Shown: positions 37,401 through 52,459, counted from the stretch's first letter. The stretch: 64,000 nt of DNA from Trichobilharzia szidati (GCA_944472155.2 OX235275.1:55073228-55137227); one strand, 5' to 3'. Notes: generated by a model from the sequence alone, not told the origin. Translations and numbers: made by a program.

Positions 37401-40400
37401 ATGAATCTGAATCTACTCTAGCATATTATAATCAAGATAATGGAGGAGGAGGGGAATTCACTCTTACTCCAGCTGAACGTCAACGAATTATTGAAGAGGA
37501 AAGAGCACGATTGGAGGCATTTGTATCAACAGCACGACAACATGCTTATTCGTCGGATCATAGTAATCAACAACAACACCAGCAGCAAGCAAATCATTAT
37601 GGTTCATCGAGTGGATCATCAACTACTGCTACTACTACAGATAGTGATAAATTTCTTGATCTAATGTGTTATGAGAAATTATCTACAGCAGATGATTTCA
37701 CAAGCGGTGGTCGTACTGCTGCGGGTAATCCACAGAATTCAACTGAACAAAATCTACTCGGTAAGTGGTGGTTAGTTATTGTTGTTGTTGGGTGTTTTGT
37801 TTATTTGGTGACTGATTCTTTTTTTTTGAAGGCGATAAGTTCCCTTTTTATTTTGATTGGACACTCACTAGTCAGTAATTAGTGTTATGCGTCTAGTCTT
37901 ATTCTTTAATGCATACCTGAATTCTATCAGTCAGTTAGGTTTGCTATGTGGTCACCATTCTAGGTAGCTCATCATCACGGTGCATATTGATTTGATAATA
38001 TTAGATGGTTGTGGATAATCGGCAGGAAGCCTTGGACCTAGATTTCGTGCTAGTTGGCCCTCACTCGTCAGCAGGGTGTATCTGCAACCTTGAAGGAACT
38101 CATGTCCCTCGTCCTAAGATTCTAACCCGTGTCACCCAGTGCTGCAGTGAGAGACATTTTTTTATTCCTTCACGTTCCCAGTGGAACATAGGGCTTCAAT
38201 CTAGAGGCTTGAAGTTTCTTTAGCAGTGTCTGCTTTTACAGGATGAGGTTAATAGCCTCATGCCCAACCTTTCCCCTTTGCCAGCTTTATTTCTGGCTTA
38301 GCGACGTAAAGACATTACCACTGAGCTATTTGGGCTCGCGATTGACCTCCTGTAGGATTGTAGTGGATACTTTGATTGGACACTAGTGATGCCTTGCTGA
38401 CTGACTGGTGAGTGCCAACTAGCTCGAAACCTAGGTTGTGTCCAAGGCTTCCTGTGGCCGATTGCCTCCAACCATCTAATATTAGTTCCCTTTATATACA
38501 AATAAATTGTGACAAAATTAGATAAGAAGACCGTAGTTTACCTAATGTGTGTGCATAAAGGATCCACAATTCTTTCATTATGGGTGAAATTTATTTTGAT
38601 AAAGTCTCACAGTGTGTACAGTATACAGTAATATTTACTGATGACAACGTTTCGAGCACAATTTATTACTACTGCTCATAATCATATCAAGGTACACATT
38701 CACACAACTTTCTAACTTCGTTTATATGATTCCATCACTATTTTTCATCGCTTGATTTGATTGGTAGTAGTATTCTCCATATTTCTGGTATGAGTGATGA
38801 GTCATTCCTATTGCATGTGTTGGGTGTAGGCTTTATGAACAAGGACTCAGTAATCAACCCCTGTCTCTCTGCATTTACCTATATTACTTCTTAGAATTTT
38901 AACGCTATCCCACTCTATTATGTGTGGTTGTGTGTTAATGTATGCAGTGCATTCATCAATTCTACACCCAACACTTGCAATAGGAATGACTTCAGGGCAA
39001 AAGATATAGACAAACAGAAGGTGTAGCAATGGCGTGGATACCTATTGTACCAGATATCTTTATGGACAGCTGGGAAAATACTGCTCTTAACACAACATTT
39101 AATCCTACTCCAAAAATATGGTGGAGATATGTGGATGACACTATCACTAACAGTGTTAAAAAATAATCATAATAGCTTTATTCCAAACAGTATTTGTGAT
39201 ACAGGTATGGAATTTTCAGCTTGCATTACAATATTGCATCTAATTACCTCATAAATTTTTATAAGATTTTTTAAAAATAAAATGCAACAACAAGAAAAAG
39301 AAAAAAGAAATAAAAAAGAACAACATTGTATTCACATATTTAAACAATGCACCACAGGATATGAAATATAAAATTAGTGTGTAATAGAATATGTTAGCAA
39401 CAATATAATAGTAACAAAGAAAGGAGAACAAAAGCTAATGGGAACTATTTGTTAGAGTGCCGCAGTAAGGTGATCGTGTCATGCCTAACAGTTTTCTCAT
39501 CACATAACAGCTGTGCCAGATAAGGTATTGTGGAGTTTTTATACTTGGTAGTCCTGGCATATAGCTTCCTATAGTTGCTTCTAGTTCTACCAGATGAAAT
39601 GCAAGGAGAGAGCTGCGTATGGAGAGGGTGTTCGGGGTCTGACTATATAGAATTCGCTAGTTTCTTACATGACATTATGTGTCTATCCACAATAGTGTTA
39701 ACCAGTTGGTTTAACGAAATCCCACTTGCCCTACTAACAGCTTTTAGTACCCTACGCAGCGAAGCAAAGTCTTTCTTAAGTAGTCCTGGAAAGATTAATG
39801 GGGAGCAGTAAAGAGGGATGGGTAGAATACAGGAATTGACAAACTGAGAAAGTAAAGACTGCTTTATACCAGACTGCCTAAACTTCCTAAGGTAGAACGT
39901 TAAGCGAAACATCTTTCTAGTCACTAGCAAGATGTGAGAGGACCAGGAAAGATCGGAGGAAATACTCAGTCCAAGGTACTTGACATTAGATGTAGTTTCA
40001 ACCTCTATGCCGTCTATGATAGTGGGACCATATGAGCTAGCTAGTTGTTGAAGGTCACTTTTTCGTCTGAAAGTAAAATTTACTACCTGACATTTAGACG
40101 GATTCAGCTTAAGACCGTTTGAAGAGGACCACTGACTAATTTCCGAGAGAAATTTATTTAATATGGAACAGTCTGACTGAGAGTTGACAGGCATGGAGAC
40201 AGAGAGGTCATCAGCATACTTGACAAAAGTGGCTATATCAGAATGGGGCAAGTCATGTAAGAAAAAAGAAAACAGAAAAGGAGAAAGAACGGCACCTTGA
40301 GGAACACCAGCTAAAGTAAGTGAGGTAGAGGAGGACTTTCCATTGTAGACAGTGTACTGCTTCCTATCAGAAAAGTAGGAATACAACCACTTATTTATCC

Positions 40401-43400
40401 AGCTCTCACTCTGTGTTGCAGCAAGCTTACTTAACAGAACATCTCTCTCTCTAGTTTCTCCACACACATATATAAACGCACTAGTAGAGGGAATAAAATT
40501 CACATATGAATCGGAGAATGAACAAGGAGAATTAGCTATCATGCTAGATTTTAAAATAAAACGAACAGAGGAAGGTAAACTGCACACTAGCGTTTATAAA
40601 ATGCCAACGCATTCTAGTAGATATTTAGACTTTAATTCATCTCATCTGTTGTATGTAAAGGCTGGCTTAGTTAAGTGTGTAACAAACCGAGCAGTAGCAC
40701 TAAGTAGTACAACAAAAAACCGACACGATGAAATGAAATAACGATCCTATAAAATTCATTAGGAAGTTCAGAAAAGGTCAAAAGCAAAATAAAAATAATT
40801 GTGAAACTAACAATGATAACATGAATAAGAGAGAATATAAGTCATCTACTGTTATACCATATAAGGAGGGGATATCTGAGAACCTCTCTACGTAGGATTC
40901 TTTATAAAACAGGAATTAGAGTGGCACTCAAACCTACAAAGCAACTCAGAGACAAGTTCTGTAAGCTAAAATTGAATTTTGAATAAAGGAAGAACAACAG
41001 CGGTTTGTTTCGTACATTTGGTTCCCTTGATAAATTTCGATAGAGAAAGAAAGACCAGATTTGCAGTATAAAATATGATATCATCATTCTATTTCACAGG
41101 TTACTCTCATCAGCTGCAAACTACCTGAAATTGCAATGTTTTTAATTAATAACATTTCATACTTCATTGTTTGAAAGGTAATAGAGAAAATATTATAAGA
41201 TGAACGCATCCAGAATATAAGTATTACAATTTTTATATACTATCAAATAATGAAAAAAAAGGGGATGAGAGAAGACAGCAAACAGAAAAATCTAATAAAC
41301 ACTGTTAGCTTGTAAGTCAACATGGCAACTCAACAAGGTTAAATAAAGTTCTTTGCTATTTTTTAAATCATGGAAAATTCCCATTGTAACATATAGAAAA
41401 TCAAAACAAATGATTCAGCGAAGAGACTCTTTTCAACGAATTTATCATCAAGCTGTACAATCGTATATATATGGTTTTTAAGAAGTTATATCCGGTGAGG
41501 GAATTGAAACATAGGTGTGAATGCATGAAATAATAATAATATGAAGTGCAATTAAAACTAAAATGTTTGTGATTATAATCGTAGTTAAAGGTCAAGTGGC
41601 AAAGCAAATTAATGTCATATATAGAATAATTCATAGGATGGATAGAACTTGAAAAAGGTGTGCAATTATAAGATTAGTAGACAAATCGAAAAAATAAAAA
41701 CGTTACGTAATATTGTGTGAAATTTAATAGCATAGAATTTAATGTTGCATAAAGGAATTGATTTAGAATGACAAGTGGAACAAGTGAAATAATACCGGGG
41801 ACAATTAAAAATGAGAGTAGTAATAGTAACAATTGACTTAATAAGGAAGAGTATACAAATTGAATAGACAAAAATGAAAAAATGAAAAAATGGAGAGTTG
41901 GTAGAGCTAAAGTATGATTGGGGATTACCATACTTTAGCATAGAGGGATTAAGACCATGAAAGTTGGAGGGGTTGAACGAACTTCTTCTGTACACAGAGA
42001 TCTGGCTTTTCTGTTTCGATAGCCAAAGCTTCAGCAATACAGATGAGTCGGGTACGTAGGGATTTGGGTAGATTACTCTTTGCCTTGTAGATGACTTTGA
42101 AGGCGGAGGCTATAGAGATAGGGTGATCATTCTCGACCAGATCGATTTATCGCAAGCTGTCATGGAATGGTCAACTGACAAATTTCTACAGTTGGGTACC
42201 CATTGGTCGAAAACGAAACCTGATCCGGTCGCTTGCCACTCGTATTCGGCGCATATGTAGCCCTGATAGTGTGGAAGATGAGCTATACATCTTGAGGAAA
42301 GTCCTAATAGAAAATGGATTTCCACCACGTTTTATAGATAAGAATATTCATTCAAATCCTAAAAAACGTGAGTTATCAACCGTACCCAAGAAGACACTTT
42401 ACATGAGCTTGGAATTCAAAGGGGACTTAGCTTCCGATATCATGAAACGGAGGATATCACAATCCCTGAAAAGAACATTCCCTGCTGCATCCCTGAGAAT
42501 AGCCTTTTCTAGTCGACCATTATTGTTCAATAACCTGAAGGACAAAATCCCGCTGTTGACCAACTCTATGTGTGTTTATCAATTCACCTGCTCTTGTGGA
42601 GCTAGGTATATCGGTCGTTCGACACGAGTTTTGTCCAAGAGGGTGCAAGAACACTATCCTGCATGGTTACGAAAAGGTGGTAGTGGAGCAATAAGAAGCG
42701 CGATCATTGAACATCTGGTCGAGAATGATCACCCTATCTCTATAGCCTCCGCCTTCAAAGTCATCTACAAGGCAAAGAGTAATCTACCCAAATCCCTACG
42801 TACCCGACTCATCTGTATTGCTGAAGCTTTGGCTATCGAAACAGAAAAGCCAGATCTCTGTGTACAGAAGAAGTTCGTTCAACCCCTCCAACTTTCATGG
42901 TCTTAATCCCTCTATGCTAAAGTATGGTAATCCCCAATCATACTTTAGCTCTACCAACTCTCCATTTTTTCATTTTTTCATTTTTGTCTATTCAATTTGT
43001 ATACTCTTCCTTATTAAGTCAATTGTTACTATTACTACTCTCATTTTTAATTGTCCCCGGTATTATTTCACTTGTTCCACTTGTCATTCTAAATCAATTC
43101 CTTTATGCAACATTAAATTCTATGCTATTAAATTTCACACAATATTACGTAACGTTTTTATTTTTTCGATTTGTCTACTAATCTTATAATTGCACACCTT
43201 TTTCAAGTTCTATCCATCCTATGAATTATTCTATATATGACATTAATTTGCTTTGCCACTTGACCTTTAACTACGATTATAATCACAAACATTTTAGTTT
43301 TAATTGCACTTCATATTATTATTATTTCATGCATTCACACCTATGTTTCAATTCCCTCACCGGATATAACTTCTTAAAAACCATATATATACGATTGTAC

Positions 43401-46400
43401 AGCTTGATGATAAATTCGTTGAAAAGAGTCTCTTCGCTGAATCATTTGTTTTGATTTTCTAAATAAAGTTCATCAAATTGAAAACTTACTTAGTGAGGGG
43501 ACATCTGAGGCCATACGTAGGATTCTCAGTAAAGCAGGAATTAGAGCGGCACTCAAACCTACAAACTCACTCAGGTAGGACGAACTCTGTAGGTCAAAGG
43601 ACCCAATTATACAAAATAATATAGTTTACAAAGTGCCTTGCAATGACTGTGAGTTAGGTCAACTACATAGGTTAAACTAGTAGATCAGGAGTAGTGAGAT
43701 TATCAGAACAGAAGGATTTAGCTAAGGTAAGAATGATTGATCCCGCGAAGATAAGTAATTTAGAAAAAAGCTCAGCAATTGCACTGCACGCATTAACATA
43801 CAAGCACACAATAGGATGGTTGTGAGAGGGCTAAAATTCTACGAAGTAATATAGGTAGGTGGAGACGGAGAGAACGATTGATTACTGAATCCTGGTTCAT
43901 CGAGTAATCTACACCCAACACACGTGCAATAGGAATGACTGATCACTCATACCGGAAATATGGAAAATACTACTACTACCAATTAAGTCAAGCGATGAAA
44001 AATAGTGATGGAATTATATAAACGAAGTCGGAAAGTTATGTGATTACTGCCCTGATTTGATAATGAGCAATAATAAATTGTGCTCAAATCATGGTCATCA
44101 GTAAATATCAAAATAAATTTTACCACAGTGCCCAAGTTTTATTCTTATATCGATCACAATTTTTACCAATTTAGGTGAAATGTTGACTAGTCCCGATCAC
44201 AGATATCATCAGGATTATTCCTTTGAGTTCCGAGTCGAACACACAAAACTACAACAACACATCCCCGCATTTATTCCTATTCTCTACTGTTCTCTTTAAC
44301 TGGTTTCACGATTGCCCATATAAGCTTCCCCTCGTCCTCCATACCACTCTTGTAGCCGTGCCTGTTCGAGTATCACTCGACGGTCTCCTTAACCGGTGTG
44401 TCCGATTCATCTCCACCTCATCCTGCATATTTGTTGGATGTTAGGTCGTTAGTTGATTCACGTCACCTTGTGTTGCTAATCCTTTCTGACCGTCCGTCGG
44501 ATTGATATTCAGTATGGAGCCAAGGAAAGGATAAAAGTCTGCAATAGCCGGTTGAAGATGCTTTTGGGGGTGAAACGCTCACGATATAGAGGAAGCACTG
44601 AATGATTTGACAGTAGTGTTGATTAGAATCCGAATCTTGTTGTTCAGGGTGGAGAGTGTAGCAGATTCCCACAGTAATGAAGGTCTATTCTGCAAGAAAA
44701 AAAAATATCGGGGTGGAAATATTATTAATCAAAATATAGCTTCGTTTTAAAATTGAATTTTTGAATAAAGGAAGAACAACAGCGGTTTGTGTCATACATT
44801 TGGTTCCCTTGATAAATTTCGATAGAGAAAGAAAGACTACATTTGCTGTATAAAATGATATCATCATTCTATTTCACCGGTTACCCTCATCAGCTGCAAA
44901 CTACCTGAAATTACAATGGTTATAAGTAATAACGTCTCATACTTCAATGTTTCAGAGGTAATAGAGAAAATATTATAAGATGAACGCATCCGGAATATAA
45001 GTATTAAAATTTTTATATACTATCAAATTATGAAAAAAGGGGGTGAGAGAAGACAGAAAAATCTAATAAACAGTGTTAGCTTGTACGTCAACATAGCAAC
45101 TCGAGAAGGTTAAAGTTCATCAAATTGAAAACCTGCTCAGTGAGCTGAGCTCAACATTGTGTATGACTAATCAGTGTATTGAAAGTAATACGGTTACCAA
45201 GGGAGTGAGAGATTGACTACACCCTCTTTCTGTGTGAATAAGTTTGGTCTGAGATGTTTGATTGCAATTGCTTCAGCAGTAAATCGTGGTAAATTCGCTG
45301 TCCATTGTATGTTTAATATTTTGAAGGATTTAGAAATCTCGACAAAATGACCCGTATCCACAAGGTGTGTCTGGTAATTGCACTTTGTAAATATCTGCTT
45401 CCTTTCGAGCATAAGTTTCTCGGAATATGCTCTGTAAATATATACTCACTAATTGATGGATGTTAAATTTACTCTTCTTTATAGATCTCAATGATATCTC
45501 GACAACACCATCTCCATTTAGTGGTGGATTGAGCTCTACAACTCCACAATTCTATATTCCTGCGGCGCATTCATCATTATCAACATCACTTGTTCCTTTT
45601 ATCCCACCAACTAATCCAACAGTACAGCCGACTAATCCATTTCTGTTGAATAGTAATATTAACACGTCATCAAATCAATTGATGCTTTCAAATTTCCCAC
45701 CATCATCGAATCAATTCACCAATCCTAATCCAATGTTGACATTCCCTGCACCAATGATGAAGTCTACTTGTAAGCAGTTGTTTTTATTTTCTTTAATTAT
45801 TCGTGTTGGTTGATAATGGGTGTTGGTTTTGCAGAGATTTGATTGGTTACGGCTGTTTTGCCCCAGTTTAGGACTCTTGAATAGTATGCACTCGCTGGGG
45901 TTCGAACCAAGGATCTTTCGATTACAAGGCAAACTCGTAGGTAGACTATTCAGAGAGAAGTGGTAGACAAAGCTTACCAAGTTGCCTTGTAACCGGAAGG
46001 TTCTTGGTTCGAACCCCGGCGAGTGTGAGTACTACTGAAAAGTCGCGAGCTGGAGCAAAACAGCTGTTCAGTACTCTCTACTAGTTTTCCAGTGGTTCTC
46101 TGGAGGATATGCAAGCGAAAACCAACAATTTGGCAGAAGAAGCATCAAAGATAGGCCTTCAGGTGAACTTAGAGAAAACAGAGGTGATGAAGATTCCTGG
46201 ACAAGAACAACAACAACAGACAACGATCAGCATAAATGGAAGGAACCTGAAAGAAACAACCTCTTTAACTACCTGGGAAGCATCATTTCAACTACTGGCG
46301 GAACTGACGAGGATATCAAAGCAAGAATCGGAAAAGCAAGACAAGCTTTCACTACTCTCAAGTCTGTGTGGAGGTCAACAGCACTCAGCATGAAAAATAA

Positions 46401-49400
46401 GATCCGAAATTTCAACTCCAATGTGAAGTCAGTCAGTGCTACTACATGGATCAGAGACTTGACGCGTCATAAAGAGCATCTCAAACAAACTACAGACCTT
46501 CATTAACAGTTGTCTTCGCTCAATACCACTCAAGATCAGATGGCCGGCCAGAAAAGATAAGCAACAGAGATCTCTGGGAGTGAACCAATTGTGATACAAA
46601 TAGACAGGAAGAAATGGAGATGGATTGGCTGGCCATACTCTGAGGAAACCATCAAGTGACATCACTAGACAAGCCATTGCTCGAGTGGAACCCGGTCGAA
46701 AGGGAAGCGGCGAGTTGGTCGTCAGTGCGAGGGTGGGTGACTTGGAGGAGGTGATGTGAAGAGGAGATGAAAACATGTGGGCAGACTTGGAGCCAGGTGA
46801 AGACTCTAGCAGAGAGCCGAACGCAATGGAGACGCATGGCTGAAGTCCTATGTTTTTCTAGGAATTACAGGAAACAATAATAATAATATAATCTCTGACA
46901 ACTGATATCAGCCTCTTAATCAAATCACATCACTCATTGACAAAAGTTGAAAGTAATGAGACGACCATTGGATTCTACCCCAGTGGATGGAATGGTCAAT
47001 GGGCGCTCACCTCGTAACCTGAGAGTTCTGGGTTTGATCGATCCCCGGTGTTACTGGCAACTACTGAACAGTACCAGATTTGGAAGATAAAAAAACTGTC
47101 CAATACTCCGTGGTTTTCAGTAGTTCTTTAACTGAACAAACGTGTATTCAGAATCATATTTCGATGTATGTTGTACTCAAGACATTATTCAATGAGCAGT
47201 TATTACATCAGAATTTAAGAAGTTTTCAACAATGTTCACCAATGAACCCACCGGGGATCTAACTCATGACCTCCAAGTTATATAGTGAACCTGCTAACTA
47301 TTCAACCACCTAGCTGATGCCCTAACATTTATCTGGGGAGTTGCATCAGACCTAACGGGTCAGTTGCTGACGAAATTTCACCACAGATACAGAAGGTTCA
47401 TTTAGCATACACCAACTTATGCCATCTCTGGCTTAGTAGACGTGATATCCCTCTGCCTGGCAGTCGACTAAAGGGCGAGTGTACTGCTCAACAGTTCGCT
47501 CTGTCCTCCTTTATGATTGTGAGTGAGACATGGTCATTGGTAGTGGAAGACATGAAAAGGCCGGCTAGCTGTCTTTGATCATAGGTATCTGCGTTCTGTA
47601 TCCCGTGTGAAGTGGTATGGTAAGGTGAGCAATATTGAGGTTAGTCATCTGTCTAGTTAGTGCTAGGTATGTGGGAGGGGAAATCAATCGACGAGGCTGT
47701 GAAGTTACACCGATTGAGATGGTTAGGATATGTGTTATGCACGCCTGCCTAGCCATCGATCGCCTTCCTCGACGGGCAATGTTAGCTAACTGACATAGCA
47801 TGGATCAGGTTGGAAAAGAGAAAGCTACTGGTGACCAAACCGAAAAAAGTCTTCATCAGTCAATGAAATCTACAACAGTTAGTTCAAACCAGTCACAAAG
47901 GGAGGTGTAGATTAGCTTCCTGACTGGTTGGGGTCTTCAGGACGGTAAACACCAATGGCGGCTGGAGACAATTGGTAATATGGCTCAAAATCATTCTCGA
48001 TGATGGAGCAGATGCATCCACTCCTTGGGACTTATAATACCCAATGAAACTGTATTGTTCTTCAGTATTTCCTATTTACTGTCTCTATTTTGCATTTCTT
48101 TTTACTTTTATCTCTTGCCTTGTGTCCTACATGGGGGGGGGGGAGTGTGGCGACTTGAACTGCTGCACATCAGTGCAAAGTTCTATGTTGAAAACAGTCA
48201 GTCAGTCAGTTAACTGCATAGGAATGTATGACTGGTTGCTGAGTTATTTGATAAATTAATTCGATCAACTGAATTTCAACGAAGAACTTTGCACAGGAGT
48301 GCCACACACTCCAATAGTAAAAGAACTATATCATGGACAGAAATTTCCGCGAGAGAAATAACAGTAACATGGAAAAACATGACGGTCCAGTAGATCCGAG
48401 GGATAATCACAAGAACAATTTTGAGTCATACAATCTCAACACGCTGAGGCGATTGAAGAGATTCTTAGCATTCCGATCACCGCAGTCATCAGTTATTCTA
48501 CATTTATATACATGAATGGGTCATTCAAACCTGATTGACTGACTGGTTGCAGCATGGGAACTTGCACAGATGTGCAGTAGTTCGAATGGCAACAGCTGGA
48601 CAGCTAGATAACCTTTTCATGTCTTTCACTTCCAATGACCGTATCTCACTCATAGCCATTAGACAGGACGTAGTGAACTGTTAAGCAGTACACACTTCCT
48701 TTGGTTGACAGCCAGTAAGCCGGATGTCACGTATACCAAGCCAGAGATGGCGTAAGTTGGCGAGCATATGCCAAACGAGGCTTCTGTACCCGTGCTGAGA
48801 TTTTGTCAGAGATCGACCTGCTGGTGTCAGCTGATGCGAATTCCCAAATAAGTGAAGTGGTCAACGTGCTCTACTACCTCACTTCCTATTTCTAAGCTAG
48901 GAGTAATCAATGTACTCCAGTCATGTAGCATCATCCTACATTTGGTGGGAGCGAATCGCATGCCAAACATTCGCAGATTGCAGGTCAAGGTATTCAGAAG
49001 ACTCTGCAGGATTTTTTCAACGTCTTCACCTAACAGGGAGGACTATATCATCTGCATATTCTAAGTCAATGAGATTATTCCATGATGGTAACAAGTCAAT
49101 CCCTGAGTCATTGAAGTCAGTTAGGGTTAAGTCCATTAGTACATATGTGATGAAATTGAATAAAAATGAGGATAGTGGGCATCCCTGTCTGACACCACAA
49201 GTTGTCACCAGTTCAAATGACAGCTCTCCGTAAGCTCTCACATGGCTAGCTGCATGAATTCGAGCAGAGTGCCTTGATCAGTACAATGTATTTTCTCGGC
49301 ATTCCTTTCACAGCCAAACATCGCCAGAGTACCTCTCGGCTGACAGAACCGAATGCCATCTTTAGGTCAAGAAATTTGACGATTGTTGGACGCCAACGGT

Positions 49401-52400
49401 AAGTATGTATGCCTATGTTCCAGAATCTGTCGAAGGGTGAATAGATATGATCACTACACTCTCTTCCTGGTCTAAACCCTACCTGGTTCTGTCGTGTTTT
49501 TTCCTCCCGTGGACCGCCTAGTCTATGCATTATTATTGAGCCTAGGACTTTAGATAACATATTAGTCAAGCTAATCCCCCTGTGATTATCACAGGAAGAC
49601 TTGTCTCCCTTCTTGTATATCGGGATAATCAATGACTTACACCAACCCGACGGGATTTCCTCTGATTCCCAGACGCTACCTTATACCTTAGTTAACACAG
49701 ATAGTAACTATGCAGTTAGCAATCATGCACACCTTTTGTGTAAGTGAGTGTATGTATATGAGTGCTAATAATACTTACTAACCTGACCCCCTTCCTCGCA
49801 TAACTCCTCGGTAGTTGGGGGATGGGAAGTCAAGTGCCTAAACCAATTAGCCATGAGTTGACAATTTTCCCAAATAGTACTTATCCAGATTGAATGTTTC
49901 TGTCAAAATGTCCTCATCTGTATTCGTCGATTACTATTATTGTTATGATTATTATTATCATTATAATTATTTCAAATAGTATGGAAATAATTGTGCCAGT
50001 TGCCTTTATCCTTCTTGTTTCCATCATCTTCAGTCAATAGTGCTATAGACTTCGATTCAGCCTTCAAGAATAATAATAATAATAATAGTAGCAGTACTAG
50101 TTATGGTGCCAAGTCTTCTCCAAATATGGGTAATGTTTTTTGTGTTTGGAGTGCTATGCACTTTAATAGAACGTTTCCACTGATTTAATCTAACTTTATT
50201 TCGGTGTACAGGTGTGTTTATGTGTGTGCGTGTGTGCAGTCACATTATGCTCTGTTTTCAACTATGGTGCACTTATGGTTTACAGGTCTGTGTGTGTGTG
50301 TGTGGCAGTATATTCATATGATTTTCACTGAAACTGGTGATGAGAAAGGTATCATCTATTTCAAGCATTTTTTTGGGGGGGGTTGTTGCTGTCCTCAAAA
50401 CTCATTAAAATATCTGAGTTATCGAGTAACCAATCGGTCACACTCATGACCTGTTTATATTGATTTTTTGGAGTATGAAGAGAATCTCCCTGCCGATTAC
50501 GTAGGGACCACTTCATTGACTTGAGCACTAACTTGGTTTTCCCACCTATACGGATCACGGGTCCTACTGCCGCTATACCTATTTTTCATCTTTGGCAAAT
50601 GGGTATTATCATTAGGTCTCACGCGATTAGTGTAGCGCTAAGTCTGGTCTATGATTATCCGTCTATTCCGAGTAATTGAGGTTAGAATGAATAAGCCCGC
50701 GGACGGAGTGAGCAACGATCTCATCTCATAACCTAAAAGTCTTGAATTCAAACCCTGTTGTGAGTAAGGCGATGAATGCGTACTGATGAAGAGTTCTTTA
50801 AGTGATATCAACATTTGATCACCCTTGCATCCAATCAAATCCCTCCAAACATAGTCATGAACATTAATCTTATGTTCTCCTAAGAAGTGCGTAACCACAG
50901 TGGGGTCCACTAGGTCGGATGTGAAGACAAGCACTGGTGCCAGTTGCGCTAAAATCATGAATTGGTAGATGTTAGAATTCATGGGCTGGTCATTGGATCG
51001 GGTCCCGGTGAGTGGCTAGCTCGCCATCCTTGTAACCAGAAGGTTCTGAGTTCGAACCCCGCCGGTGGGTTGGGTGCGTACTGTACTGATGAAGCAGAGT
51101 GCCAAACTAGGCTGACGAAACCGCCAGCAGTCCAGTACTGCAGTGGTGGTTTTCCAATGGTTCTCTCAAACTGATGTCACCTGCTCATGATGAAATCCTC
51201 CATGCAATAAAACAAAAATCTCTACAAAACTTAGACTTGAAAGTAGGTTATGGTAAGCATAAACATTTAATAGCAAAGAGAAAATAAAATAAAAATTAAG
51301 GAAAATTCCATAACAGATTGAAGAGCATTAAAACTGATTAAAAATGCCCATTAAAATTGTTTTCAAAAGAATGGATACTGAACAAAGAATATTCATATTT
51401 TCGAAAACCTGCTCTTCATCAGGCTCTACAGTTATATATATACATATTATAGTGAATGAATGAATTATTGTTATGAACAACAATAAAGTTGTTTAAATAA
51501 CATCGAATCAATAATAATATCAGTGGATTACAGCTCAATAGGATCAACATAAAATAAGCTGAATGTCAGAAGAATTATGAAAGATAATAATACAAATTCA
51601 TGAATTTATAGTCTCTACTGAAGGCCTGCCATGGCAATAGTAGTGGCTAGCTGGACTTGCTTCTTTTGAACACAGAGCACTGGTTGTTCGAGGTGAATTG
51701 CAATAGCCTCTACTGTTTGGAGCATGCGGTGCTTCGATGATTTTGGCAATTTATTAGGCAGCTGGTAGATTACAGAGAAGGATTCTTCCATGCTGGCTGA
51801 CTTTGTGACCGGCCGGTTTGCACCAGATGGTCTAATATCGAACTGTTAACGGTTTTTACTACACCTTTACTTAGCCATACTGGGATATGTTCCCCAAAGA
51901 GTACGAAAAATCAAGTTCCTAAAGCACTGGCCAATATAACTCGCCCCACAAGCGCAGTTAAATTGGTAGATACAATCTGAAGTGGCTAGTCTAGTCTAGT
52001 TACTTCATCTTTCAATCGAGGAATCACCATCGGTTGTGTAGAGAATAAGAGGTAGAGTTCGCCAACATTGAAAGTTCCTTGAGCTGATTTTCTTAATTTC
52101 CTCGTATATCGTTCTTGAATTGCAGTCGTATATATAAAGTGGCTTCTTGTTTACAGATAGTGACTAGTCCTTTTCCGCCGCTTTCTTTGTCATGTGTTTC
52201 TTGATCATTAAAACCTTGACGGCCAAGGTAAGGACAGTGTTGGAACCAGCTTCTTTTGGATACATAAGTAGATCCCAACAGCCAGTCTCAGCAATATGTA
52301 GTAGACGAACTCTTAAGGTGAAGTTAAGATTTGTTGGTATGCAGTAGATGACTTTGAAAGCCCCCTGGTTAACATCAATGTTGTGTTGTGTAACCACGAG

Positions 52401-52419
52401 ATGAGATGAAATAGAGCTA

Positions 52420-52459
<40 letters not shown>

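Noticed and set aside
40541..40741. A possible independent small gene LDFKIKRTEEGKLHTSVYKM.
   Set aside because: It is the C-terminal part of the PLE-B reverse transcriptase, split from YVDD by the CR1-like insertion.
41085..41125. CTGATGAGAGTAACC..TGTGAAA on the minus strand (also at 44870-44905) as a hammerhead.
   Set aside because: Both boxes exist but the base before GAAA cannot pair with the start of stem II and no stem of three or more pairs forms; kept only as a note in repeat X.
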